A DNA stretch of 14,428 nt. Origin: Solobacterium sp. UBA636. GTDB lineage: Bacteria; Bacillota_I; Bacilli_A; Erysipelotrichales; Erysipelotrichaceae. The notes beneath the pieces were generated by a model. The model saw only the letters and a program-made list of their open reading frames with translations. It made no database searches and was not told the origin of the DNA. Made by a program: the position numbers and the translations under genes. The stretch spans positions 16,902-31,329 of the forward strand of contig DBOW01000092.1 in NCBI GenBank assembly GCA_002299675.1, written 5' to 3'. Shown here piece by piece: positions 1 through 6,401 of this stretch; the stretch's first letter is position 1; each line of letters begins with the position of its first letter.

Positions 1-787
1 TTGAAACTTTGTTCATAGCCAAGTGTTTCATCTTTCTTAAGCATCTTGATACCGATGATTCTGCTTCTAACAGACATAACAGGTTTAAGACTTTTATCAC
101 CATAGCCATATAAACCTATACCTATCCTGACATAATCATATTTATATTCCGGATATCTAAATAAAGCTTCGGCAGCCTGAATATGGGTTTTAAAGCTATA
201 TCCATTTATCTTAAGCATATCCACCACTTTATCATAACTTTTAAGCTGCTTTACAGTAAAATCTTTATCTTTTACATCACAAAGATGAGAATAAACTCCA
301 GTAATTTTCAGATACTTAAGTTTGAATACCTCTTTTATATATTCTGTTTCCTTATAGTCTATGCCCAGTCTTTTCATCATGGTATCTATCTGAAGATGGC
401 ATTTAATCCTGATTTTTCAAGAACAAGAATACTACCTATTATTCCGTTTCTTCTTAGTTCAAGAGCTTCATCTAAGCCTGCCACCGCAAAGTCTTTAATA
501 CCATATCTGTTAATATAAGGACACAATTCCTTTGCCCCATGTCCTTAGGCATCAGCTTTTACTGCAGCCATTATCGCACATTCCTTATTCTTTATCTGGT
601 TTAACACATCCAGATTGTGTTCAAGAGAAGAAATATCCAGCTTTATAAGCGCTCTGTTTATATTGGATTTATATTTCGGTTTAAAAATAAGTGATGCGAT
701 CATTCCAGGGATAAAAGAAACTGCCGTTTCCAGAATAAAGAATATAAGACTGTTTAAATCTTGTAAATAATGGTTATCTCTTAATTA
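1..787 (-). pseudogene. Broken VanT-type serine/alanine racemase gene (3' end beyond window)
   Basis: Reading the minus strand in two frames gives a fold-type III PLP racemase. Frame one (about 784-387) has one hydrophobic segment (residues like LIFFILETAVSFIPGMIASL), then NRALIKLD, the lysine motif AAVKADA, a TAA stop at 545-547 where the family has Tyr (AYGHG), then GHGAKEL and ELRRNGIIGSILVLEKSG, ending at TAG 386-388. A second frame picks up at about 405 with HLQIDTMMKRLG, GVYSHLCDV, HIQAAEALFRYPE and YVRIGIGLYGYG, and runs off the window. The HIQ..YP and IGLYG blocks resemble VanT-type membrane racemases more than housekeeping Alr. About 40 residues between the blocks are missing, DTGM has become DTMM, and there is no room upstream for the VanT membrane domain because mscS ends at 831. 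The gene is therefore non-functional as read. It may once have made D-Ser or D-Ala. Assignment is by remembered motifs. Confidence 0.82.
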
Positions 788-806
788 AGACAATAATAAT
801 ATATTT

Positions 807-832
807 AAAAAAGGCTCTAGAGAGAACCTTTT
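807..832 (-). terminator. Rho-independent terminator of mscS-like gene
   Basis: On the minus strand AAAAGG and TCT pair with AGA and CCTTTT (one mismatch, 4-nt loop at 819-822), followed by a run of T. The hairpin starts inside the stop codon of the channel gene (831-833). It would also shield the decayed racemase from upstream transcription. Confidence 0.7.
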
Positions 833-1613
833 AAACAATATTCTTGCGTCTTTCGTAGTCAATGACTGCAATACCTTCTCTTTGAAGTGTATTATGCACT
901 GTGGACATAATCTTAAAATAATTTTCAAACTGCAGCTTGGGATCCATTTTATAGGAAATGGCATACTGCATACCTCTTTCGGTAAAGTTTAATATGCCAA
1001 AGCCATTTATAGCTTCAATACCCTCAATCTTCTTTAATTCAGCGCTTAGTGCTGTAAAAGCTTTATTCAGTTTATCTTCTGTTGTACCAAACTCAATAAG
1101 CATTAGGCAAAGATGATAATCTTTAATCTTTGTTGCCTTATTAATTGTTGAGTTACAGACTGTATAGGTGGCATTTGTAAACATATCTCTGAATTTGGTA
1201 ACTCTGGCATTAAAGAACTTGACTTCACAGGTCTTGCCATCATACTCTACCACATCACCTACCTTATAGAAATTGTTGTTGTAGATATTAATGCCGGACA
1301 GAATGTCCTTTAACGTATCCTGCAAAGCCAGACCGACAATTGTAGCCACAATACCAAGACCCGCAAAAATGCCGGCTGGGTCTATGCCATTTATTGAAAG
1401 AATTATAAAAACAGCGGAAAGCACGGCAATATAGCGCAGAGTTGATAATACTATACCTATTGTGGTTGATTTCTTGCGTTCTGATTTAGGGTTTGTTTTT
1501 TCTCTTTTAATAAGATATCTGTTAATGGCCTTAAGAAAAAAACCAAGTATTATAATGATAAACAAACTTTCTACAAACTGCAAAGATACAAAATAGCTTA
1601 ATACATCAATCAT
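831..1613 (-). CDS. MscS family mechanosensitive ion channel
   Basis: 260 residues, near the length of the small MscS type. It is a membrane channel that opens under membrane tension to release solutes on osmotic downshock. Two hydrophobic helices (about 14-30 and 55-75) precede the conserved pore helix and following stretch (about 80-120), with GIFAGLGIVATIVGLALQ, then DILSGINI and the KVGDVVEYDG beta-domain entry. The C-terminal half is the soluble vestibule. The pore helix shows the small-residue pattern (A, G, A, G) expected for helix packing. The start at 1613 has only a weak GAG upstream. The gene lies 54 bp after the MATE gene with no clear terminator between, so it may be read from the same transcript. 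A terminator follows directly. Family assignment is firm; the gating ion preference cannot be read. Confidence 0.9.
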   Translation of the reverse strand: MIDVLSYFVSLQFVESLFIIIILGFFLKAINRYLIKREKTNPKSERKKSTTIGIVLSTLRYIAVLSAVFIILSINGIDPAGIFAGLGIVATIVGLALQDTLKDILSGINIYNNNFYKVGDVVEYDGKTCEVKFFNARVTKFRDMFTNATYTVCNSTINKATKIKDYHLCLMLIEFGTTEDKLNKAFTALSAELKKIEGIEAINGFGILNFTERGMQYAISYKMDPKLQFENYFKIMSTVHNTLQREGIAVIDYERRKNIV

Positions 1614-1667
1614 AGTTTTACTCTATGTCTAATATTTTATCTTAAATTATTATCTTAACAAGACATA

Positions 1668-3023
1668 TCAGGCATTTTTTGGCAAATGCTTATTAATCTG
1701 TTTAATCAGTACTGGCGCAAAGATCAGTGTAACGGCAAACTCCGCAACCGGATAGGCATAGAAAACCGCATTAAGTGAAACGCTGCTTAAGATGAATGCC
1801 AATGGAATCAGAATAAAGAGCTGTCTTGACATTGACTGCAGCATGGACAAAGGTCCAAGACCAAATGACTGGAAAGAAGTAGTAAGCACTATATTGAAGC
1901 CCGCAAAGATAAAACCGGTCGAAATAGTTCTTAATACCATCTCCGCAGTCTGAAGCAGTGATGCATCAGTTTCAAAGAGTGATAAAGGCAGATCTGGGGC
2001 AAATTTAAATAACAGGGTACCACAGATCAATATGCATTCCGCTATAAACAGATAAAGCTTGTAGCATTGCATATAGCGTTTCCTGTTCTGGGCTCCATAG
2101 TTATAGGACATAATTGGAAGTGCTCCCTGATTAAAGCCAAATACAGGCATAAAGACAAATGATTCAAGCTTAAAGTAAAGACTTAATGCTGTAACGGCAT
2201 CTTCTGAGAATTTAACCAGAATAGAATTCATACAGGTTGTAGTAACTGATCCCAGCATATTTATAATTGCGGTTGGAATACCTACCTGATAGATATCTTT
2301 AATTCTTTGTACTGTTGGTTTTAAGCGTTTAAAATCAGGCTTGACTTCGATTGTTTTTGACTTGAGAATAAAGATAAGACAGATAAGGAAAGTTACAAAC
2401 TGTGAAGTAACAGTCGCAATCGCAGCACCGGCAATACCCATTGAAGGAAGGCCAAAGTAGCCAAAAATCAGAATGGGGTCCAGGACAATATTGGTGATAG
2501 TACCACAAAGCATAGAAACCATTGGCACCATTACCTGGCCCTGGTTCTGCATAACTCTTTCTAGATAAATACCTATCTGCTGAAAGAAAGACAGTCCAAG
2601 AACGATATAAAGATATCTCGAACCCAGATTAATAATATCCATTCTTTCCGTAAACAGTGAAAGGAAAGGCCTTGAAAAAAGAAAGCCAACACACATGACA
2701 ATAAAGCCATGGATTAAGGCCAGGGTAAAGCCATTAGAGGCTACATTAACCGCCTCCTCTTTCTTTCCTTCTCCCAGTCTTCTTGAAACTAGCGTTCCAA
2801 TACCAGTTGCACCACCTAAGGCAATGGATAAACCAATCATAAATAGAGGTGTTACAAGACCTATGGCATACATGGCATCTTTTGAATAGTTAGAGATATA
2901 GATGGTATCAACAACGTTATACATTGACTGTATAAACATTGAGAAAAATGCTGGTACACCCATTGATAATAAAAGCTTTGGTATTGGCCAGCTGGCTAAT
3001 TTGTTTGTATTTGATTTTGTCAT
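1668..3023 (-). CDS. MATE family multidrug/cation efflux transporter
   Basis: 451 residues, the usual length for MATE proteins, with about 12 hydrophobic segments in two similar halves. The N-terminal motif (P..LL.SMGVPAFFSMFIQSMYNVVDTIYIS, residues about 15-45) and the GGATGIGTLVSRRLGEGKKEEA loop (about 70-92) are typical. The second half repeats the pattern, with NMLGSVTTTCMN and FGFNQGALPIMSYNYGAQN (about 297-315). Such proteins export cationic drugs or metabolites in exchange for Na+ or H+; it resembles the MepA-like branch. The ATG at 3023 has an AAGGGGG ribosome site 5 nt upstream. It sits after the yneF terminator, so it probably has its own promoter or depends on read-through. Substrate cannot be predicted. 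Confidence 0.92.
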   Translation of the reverse strand: MTKSNTNKLASWPIPKLLLSMGVPAFFSMFIQSMYNVVDTIYISNYSKDAMYAIGLVTPLFMIGLSIALGGATGIGTLVSRRLGEGKKEEAVNVASNGFTLALIHGFIVMCVGFLFSRPFLSLFTERMDIINLGSRYLYIVLGLSFFQQIGIYLERVMQNQGQVMVPMVSMLCGTITNIVLDPILIFGYFGLPSMGIAGAAIATVTSQFVTFLICLIFILKSKTIEVKPDFKRLKPTVQRIKDIYQVGIPTAIINMLGSVTTTCMNSILVKFSEDAVTALSLYFKLESFVFMPVFGFNQGALPIMSYNYGAQNRKRYMQCYKLYLFIAECILICGTLLFKFAPDLPLSLFETDASLLQTAEMVLRTISTGFIFAGFNIVLTTSFQSFGLGPLSMLQSMSRQLFILIPLAFILSSVSLNAVFYAYPVAEFAVTLIFAPVLIKQINKHLPKNA

Positions 3024-3045
3024 AATACCCCCTTATAAAAATTAA

Positions 3046-3065
3046 ATCCAACACAAGTGTTGGAT
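3046..3065 (-). terminator. Terminator after yneF
   Basis: Perfect 9-bp inverted repeat ATCCAACAC / GTGTTGGAT with only AA between the arms, so the real loop is 4 nt or more. On the minus strand it is followed by TTAATTTTTAT. It lies 9 bp past the yneF stop. Confidence 0.75.
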
Positions 3066-3074
3066 GTCTGATTA

Positions 3075-3287
3075 TTATTGACCCATTGATTTCATGATTG
3101 CACGAATCTGTGCTTCAGATGGCTTACGGCCCATCTGGGCATACATCGCACGAATCTGTTTCTCAGTGATTGGCGGATTTTCCTTAATCTGTTTCTCGAA
3201 GTATCTTCTGGTAAAGAAGAAACCAAGTGCACCACCGATCAGTAAACCGATTACCAGGTACATAATTGACATTGCTAAATTTGACAT
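3075..3287 (-). CDS. yneF: YneF family (UPF0154) small membrane protein
   Basis: 70 residues, the typical size of this Firmicutes family. One N-terminal transmembrane helix (about 6-27, MYLVIGLLIGGALGFFF) is followed by the RRYFE junction. The conserved cytoplasmic tail has NPPITEKQIRAMYAQMGRKP and ends QIRAIMKSMG. No biochemical function is established for the family; a membrane-associated role is all the sequence supports. The ATG at 3287 is preceded by AAGGAG at good spacing. The gene is monocistronic in appearance, with a promoter candidate at 3310-3338 and a strong terminator at 3046-3065. Family recognition is confident from the tail motif. Confidence 0.9.
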   Translation of the reverse strand: MSNLAMSIMYLVIGLLIGGALGFFFTRRYFEKQIKENPPITEKQIRAMYAQMGRKPSEAQIRAIMKSMGQ

Positions 3288-3309
3288 ATATATCTCCTTA
3301 ATCCTTATT

Positions 3310-3338
3310 ATTTTAAACTAAATTAAATAAAAGCTCAA
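3310..3338 (-). promoter_or_regulatory. Candidate promoter of yneF
   Basis: On the minus strand TTGAGC (3338-3333) and TAAAAT (3315-3310) are separated by exactly 17 nt. This predicts a start about 15 nt before the yneF ATG, leaving the AAGGAG site in the leader. The -35 element overlaps the small hairpin that may end the upstream RNA. Confidence 0.5.
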
Positions 3339-3489
3339 ATGAGTTAAATTTTCCCTCTTTGTTGAGGTGGGCCATCTACAGCCTTCATCAGGATCCCCTT
3401 TGACAATAAATGACAGGGTCTTCAACAACAGAAGACTGACGCGATTAGGTCCGAAATATTAGTGTCGGAATCATATCCTCACCTGAGCA
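3325..3489 (-). ncRNA. Candidate structured small RNA (6S-like layout, unassigned)
   Basis: The 216-bp gap between the thioredoxin-like gene and yneF is richer in GC than other gaps here and has coherent pairing on the minus strand. Near the ends, AGGTGAGG can close with CCCACCT (about 3484-3364). Inside, GATTCC pairs with GGGATC, TCCGA pairs with TCGGA (10-nt loop), and GTCTTC / GAAGAC closes an apical hairpin with a 7-nt loop. A perfect TATAAT lies at 3501-3496, which would start the RNA near 3489. A small hairpin (CTCA..TGAG, 3332-3345) followed by TTTTATTT could end it. The closed ends, central open region and apical stem recall 6S RNA, but no conserved 6S, SRP, RNase P, tmRNA or riboswitch motif was recognised. 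It could instead be a 5' leader of yneF. Confidence 0.5.
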
Positions 3490-3495
3490 ATTTCC

Positions 3496-3501
3496 ATTAT
3501 A
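3496..3501 (-). promoter_or_regulatory. -10 box for the candidate small RNA
   Basis: A perfect TATAAT on the minus strand, 2 nt past the stop codon of the thioredoxin-like gene. No good TTGACA is found 16-18 nt upstream, where the DNA still codes for the end of that gene. Confidence 0.5.
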
Positions 3502-3503
3502 CT

Positions 3504-4064
3504 CTAGGCAGTGAATTTCTGCATCATCTTTTTATATTCTGAAACAATTCTTTCGCTTTCCTTATCACCAGGTGTAACTGAATTGGCCTTGTCCCCAATC
3601 TTTGAATCCACATATTCACCATTCACTATGGTAAAGAAATGTGGTGTCTGTAAACCTACTTCGCCATCAATCTCCTCACAGATTGGATACATGGCTTCTA
3701 GAAGGACATCATAATCATCAGTACCCAGTATTGGATAAGTATTGGACTCAGCATCTATATAGTAGATATAGACATCAAGCTCATTGGCTGCTTCATTCAT
3801 ATAGCGCATCAAAAGCTGGCAGTGCGTACAGCCCTTGCGGCTTAAGACAAAGATACCTGATTTATCTTCATCTATAGCTTTTTTAAGCTCGGATACTGTA
3901 ATACCAAGAAAACGGTGATTGGAGCTTGTCAGCCCTTCATAGCCTGACATATCAGCTTTATAGGTAATAAAATCGTTCTGATAATCTAATACTACTCTTT
4001 CCTCTTTTTTCATACAGCCACACAATAATAATATGCAGCCTAAAAGTATCAGTAATTTCTTCAC
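3504..4064 (-). CDS. Thioredoxin-fold lipoprotein
   Basis: 186 residues. The N terminus (MKKLLILLGCILLLCGC) is a lipoprotein signal; cleavage is likely before Cys17 (LCGC), anchoring the protein outside the membrane. A thioredoxin-like domain follows: beta strand IFVLSR, the redox motif C79-T-H-C82, and a cis-proline at TP (140-141) before HFFTIVNG. It is related to PedC/BrcD-type and other extracytoplasmic thiol proteins, so thiol-disulfide exchange in the cell envelope is the likely role. The start is GTG at 4064, directly abutting the TAG of the kinase gene (4065-4067). A GGAG lies 9 nt upstream inside that gene, which suggests translational coupling. No partner such as CcdA is nearby, so its electron source and clients are unknown. 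Confidence 0.75.
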   Translation of the reverse strand: MKKLLILLGCILLLCGCMKKEERVVLDYQNDFITYKADMSGYEGLTSSNHRFLGITVSELKKAIDEDKSGIFVLSRKGCTHCQLLMRYMNEAANELDVYIYYIDAESNTYPILGTDDYDVLLEAMYPICEEIDGEVGLQTPHFFTIVNGEYVDSKIGDKANSVTPGDKESERIVSEYKKMMQKFTA

Positions 4065-4958
4065 CTAGATTTTCTCCAGTACAATATTATCGGCATAGCT
4101 GTCTATCAGGTCTTTATCAGCCGGATCAGCGCAGAGCTTAAGGTTTTCAGAAAAAGATATGGCATATTTAAAGGCTTCATCCTTATTGGCTCCACGCATT
4201 GTTGCATACAGGAAACCGGCAATAGTGGCATCGCCTGAACCGGTAGTGGCACTGTAGCCTTCCGGTTTTTTAGATTTCAGTACCTCATCTTTAGAAATAA
4301 GATAATAATAATCATGAACAGGAGAAGAATACATTACATATCTGGTATTGTTCTGGCACATATAGCGGCCTGTAGAAATAATATCAGCTTCATTGGTTCC
4401 GGCATTGGAATCATTAAGCTTAATTAAAAATATACGTTTGCCGGTACATTTATGATATATTTCCAGATCTGTATCAAGAATAATTCTTGTACCCTCATCT
4501 GAAAGCTCATGCACCAGATCACACATCTTATCTCTTAGTTCCTCCTGTACATTTCCTGACAGAACAAGAGAATCATCATCATAAATCTTGGCAATGCGCT
4601 TAAAAAAGCGGGCAAACTCTTCATCTGTTACATGTGGGCCCTTGGCATTAAGAGAATACTCATCATCAGACATAATTTTAATGTTGATACGGGTATTATC
4701 CCTGATACCGGTAAACATCGGCTGAATACGCGGATACTTCTTCAGGTGTTCCAAATAAAAATCAGCTGTAAAACCTCCCAGGAAGCCTAAAGCGGTACTC
4801 TGTATATTCATCGAATTCAAGAAAATTGAAACATTTACACCCTTTCCGCCGGCATCATAAAGCTCAAAATCTGATCTGTTATTTTCGCCGCCCTTCAAAG
4901 AGCCTCTAAATGATAAATAATAATCCAGACTTGGATTGGTAGTAATTGTATAAATCAT
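4065..4958 (-). CDS. PfkB family sugar-phosphate kinase (1-phosphofructokinase/tagatose-6-phosphate kinase-like)
   Basis: 297 residues, normal for the FruK/LacC branch. The start MIYTITTNPSLDYYL matches 1-phosphofructokinases. The glycine-rich GGKGVN (37-42) and the PfkB signature TTGSGD (238-243, with D243 as catalytic base) followed by GFL are intact, so ATP-dependent phosphorylation of a ketose phosphate is expected. The middle is unusual: the common KPN.xE block and the S.G..G nucleotide loop are replaced by IKLNDSN and MYSSPVHDY, so substrate is uncertain. There is no fruA or fruR neighbour. It heads an operon with the thioredoxin lipoprotein. The ATG at 4958 has no ribosome-binding sequence but has TATAAT 6 nt before it. 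Confidence 0.8.
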   Translation of the reverse strand: MIYTITTNPSLDYYLSFRGSLKGGENNRSDFELYDAGGKGVNVSIFLNSMNIQSTALGFLGGFTADFYLEHLKKYPRIQPMFTGIRDNTRINIKIMSDDEYSLNAKGPHVTDEEFARFFKRIAKIYDDDSLVLSGNVQEELRDKMCDLVHELSDEGTRIILDTDLEIYHKCTGKRIFLIKLNDSNAGTNEADIISTGRYMCQNNTRYVMYSSPVHDYYYLISKDEVLKSKKPEGYSATTGSGDATIAGFLYATMRGANKDEAFKYAISFSENLKLCADPADKDLIDSYADNIVLEKI

Positions 4959-4994
4959 GACTTTATTATACCTAAAAAGCTTATAATATTAGTT
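4959..4994. promoter_or_regulatory. Overlapping divergent promoters, probably leaderless on both sides
   Basis: The gap is 36 bp. On the plus strand TATAAT is at 4982-4987, 7 nt before the murE ATG. On the minus strand TATAAT is at 4970-4965, 6 nt before the kinase ATG. Both predicted transcription starts coincide with the first base of the start codon, and neither gene has a GGAGG-type site. The -35 matches are weak (ATGACT at 4957-4962, 19-nt spacer, for murE). Each -35 region must lie over the other promoter's start, so the two polymerase sites overlap. Confidence 0.6.
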
Positions 4995-6401
4995 ATGAAA
5001 CTGAAAGAATTAATTAACTGTAATCTGGATATCGAAATAAATGAAATAAAAACCAATTCCAGAAACATAAAAAAAGGTGACCTTTTTGTCTGCATCAAAG
5101 GTGCAAACTTTGACCGTCACAGCTTTATTGAAGAAGCTGCCGCCAATGGTGCAGTATGCGCCATTGTATCAAAAGATGTTGAGGCATCGATACCTTTAAT
5201 TAAAGTACAGGATCCTGATCTATGCCTTATTGAACTGCTCAAGAAGTACTATCATAACCCTCAGGATAAACTGCAGATTATCGGCATAACCGGAACTGAT
5301 GGAAAAACTACATCTGCCAAAATAATTCAGGAACTTATAGGTGAAGACAGCTGTGGCTATATCGGGACCATTGGGGCACAGTGCAGAGACTTCTTCATCA
5401 AAACCGGCAATACCACTCCAGCGGCTGAAATGATGTTTAAAATCTTTGATGAATTTGTAAAAAGAGGAATAAAATATGTCGCCCTTGAAACATCATCAGA
5501 GGCTTTCTTTTATCATCGCCTGGATGGTATAGAATTTAAAATGGGCTGTCTTACCAATATTACCTCCGACCATATGAACACTCATAAGACACTGGAGAAC
5601 TACATCAGCTGTAAAAAAGAACTGTTTATAAAGGCTGAAAAACAGATACTCAATTCCAGTGATCAGCACTTTCCGGAAGTAAAAGAAGTATCTGGGAACT
5701 ATAAAAGCTACGGCTATAAACAAAGTGATACCCTCAGAATCAGAGATTACCAGCTTTATCCAGACAGAACGGAAATTAATATAGTCTATCAGAATGAAGA
5801 CTATTTAATTAAATCATCACTGCTTGGTTCATTTAATGTTGAAAACCTGGCCTTAGCCCTTTTAGCCTGTCTTGATATGGGCTTTGAAATAAATGAACTC
5901 ATCAGAAAATGTACAGAACTGGTAATTCCAGGCCGTATGGAATCCATTAATCTTGGCCAGAACTATCATGTGGTTATTGATTATGCCCATACCGCCAATG
6001 CGGTTAAAAACGTAATGGACTTCAGCAGAAAACTTGATGTAAACCACATCATTACAGTTACCGGTCAGGCAGGAGGAAGAGATCACTCCAAAAGAAAAAT
6101 CATCGGTAAAGAAGTACTTGATAACAGTGATCTGGTTATCCTTACTACCGATGACCCAAGATACGAAGATGTAAACGATATTATCGCTGATATCCTGGAG
6201 GGAAATGATAATACTAACTACAAAATTATCATCGACCGCCCTGAGGCTATACAGTATGCCTGCAAAATTGCCAAAGATAACGATCTGATACTTTTACTGG
6301 GCAAGGGTTCAGACAACTATCAGGCTATAGAAGACAGAAAAGAATACTACAGCGAAAAAGAAGAAGCTATTAAAGCTATTAAACTAGCGAATAATCTTTA
6401 A
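4995..6401 (+). CDS. murE: UDP-MurNAc-tripeptide synthetase (MurE)
   Basis: 468 residues, a cytoplasmic Mur ligase that adds the third residue to UDP-MurNAc-L-Ala-D-Glu with ATP. Domain order is intact: N-terminal UDP-binding domain (1-90), central ATPase with P-loop GTDGKTT (100-106), NTTP (139-142), LETSSEA (164-170), SDHMNTH (191-197) and the lysine expected to be carbamylated (K207 in YISCKKELF). The C-terminal domain has DYAHT (329-333) and TGQAGGRDHSKR. The amino-acid selector is DDPR (386-389) rather than the usual meso-diaminopimelate DNPR, and GKGHE is GKGSD (436-440). This points away from standard diaminopimelate and towards L-lysine or another residue. It is the only plus-strand gene here; its end overlaps the opposite gene by 18 bp. 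Confidence 0.93.
   Translation: MKLKELINCNLDIEINEIKTNSRNIKKGDLFVCIKGANFDRHSFIEEAAANGAVCAIVSKDVEASIPLIKVQDPDLCLIELLKKYYHNPQDKLQIIGITGTDGKTTSAKIIQELIGEDSCGYIGTIGAQCRDFFIKTGNTTPAAEMMFKIFDEFVKRGIKYVALETSSEAFFYHRLDGIEFKMGCLTNITSDHMNTHKTLENYISCKKELFIKAEKQILNSSDQHFPEVKEVSGNYKSYGYKQSDTLRIRDYQLYPDRTEINIVYQNEDYLIKSSLLGSFNVENLALALLACLDMGFEINELIRKCTELVIPGRMESINLGQNYHVVIDYAHTANAVKNVMDFSRKLDVNHIITVTGQAGGRDHSKRKIIGKEVLDNSDLVILTTDDPRYEDVNDIIADILEGNDNTNYKIIIDRPEAIQYACKIAKDNDLILLLGKGSDNYQAIEDRKEYYSEKEEAIKAIKLANNL

Noticed and set aside
183..518. 111-codon plus-strand open frame
   Set aside because: It is antisense to the decayed racemase, has no ribosome site or known motif, and its length is an accident of the AT-rich opposite strand.
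545..547. TAA read as Tyr (recoding) in the racemase
   Set aside because: Intact genes here end in TAA, and the racemase has further deletion and frameshift damage.
1..787. Vancomycin resistance (VanT) locus
   Set aside because: The gene is broken, and no vanC/vanE-type ligase, vanXY or sensor pair is next to it; VanT-like racemases also occur outside resistance clusters.
1625..1666. ATGTCT ... AGACAT inverted repeat between MATE and mscS-like genes
   Set aside because: Six-bp arms separated by 30 nt of AT-rich DNA with no T run; not convincing as a terminator or operator.
3440..3480. Nine-codon frame MIPTLIFRT in the candidate small RNA as a leader peptide
   Set aside because: The GAGG is only 2 nt from the ATG and the peptide has no run of a regulated amino acid; the stem structure explains the stretch better.
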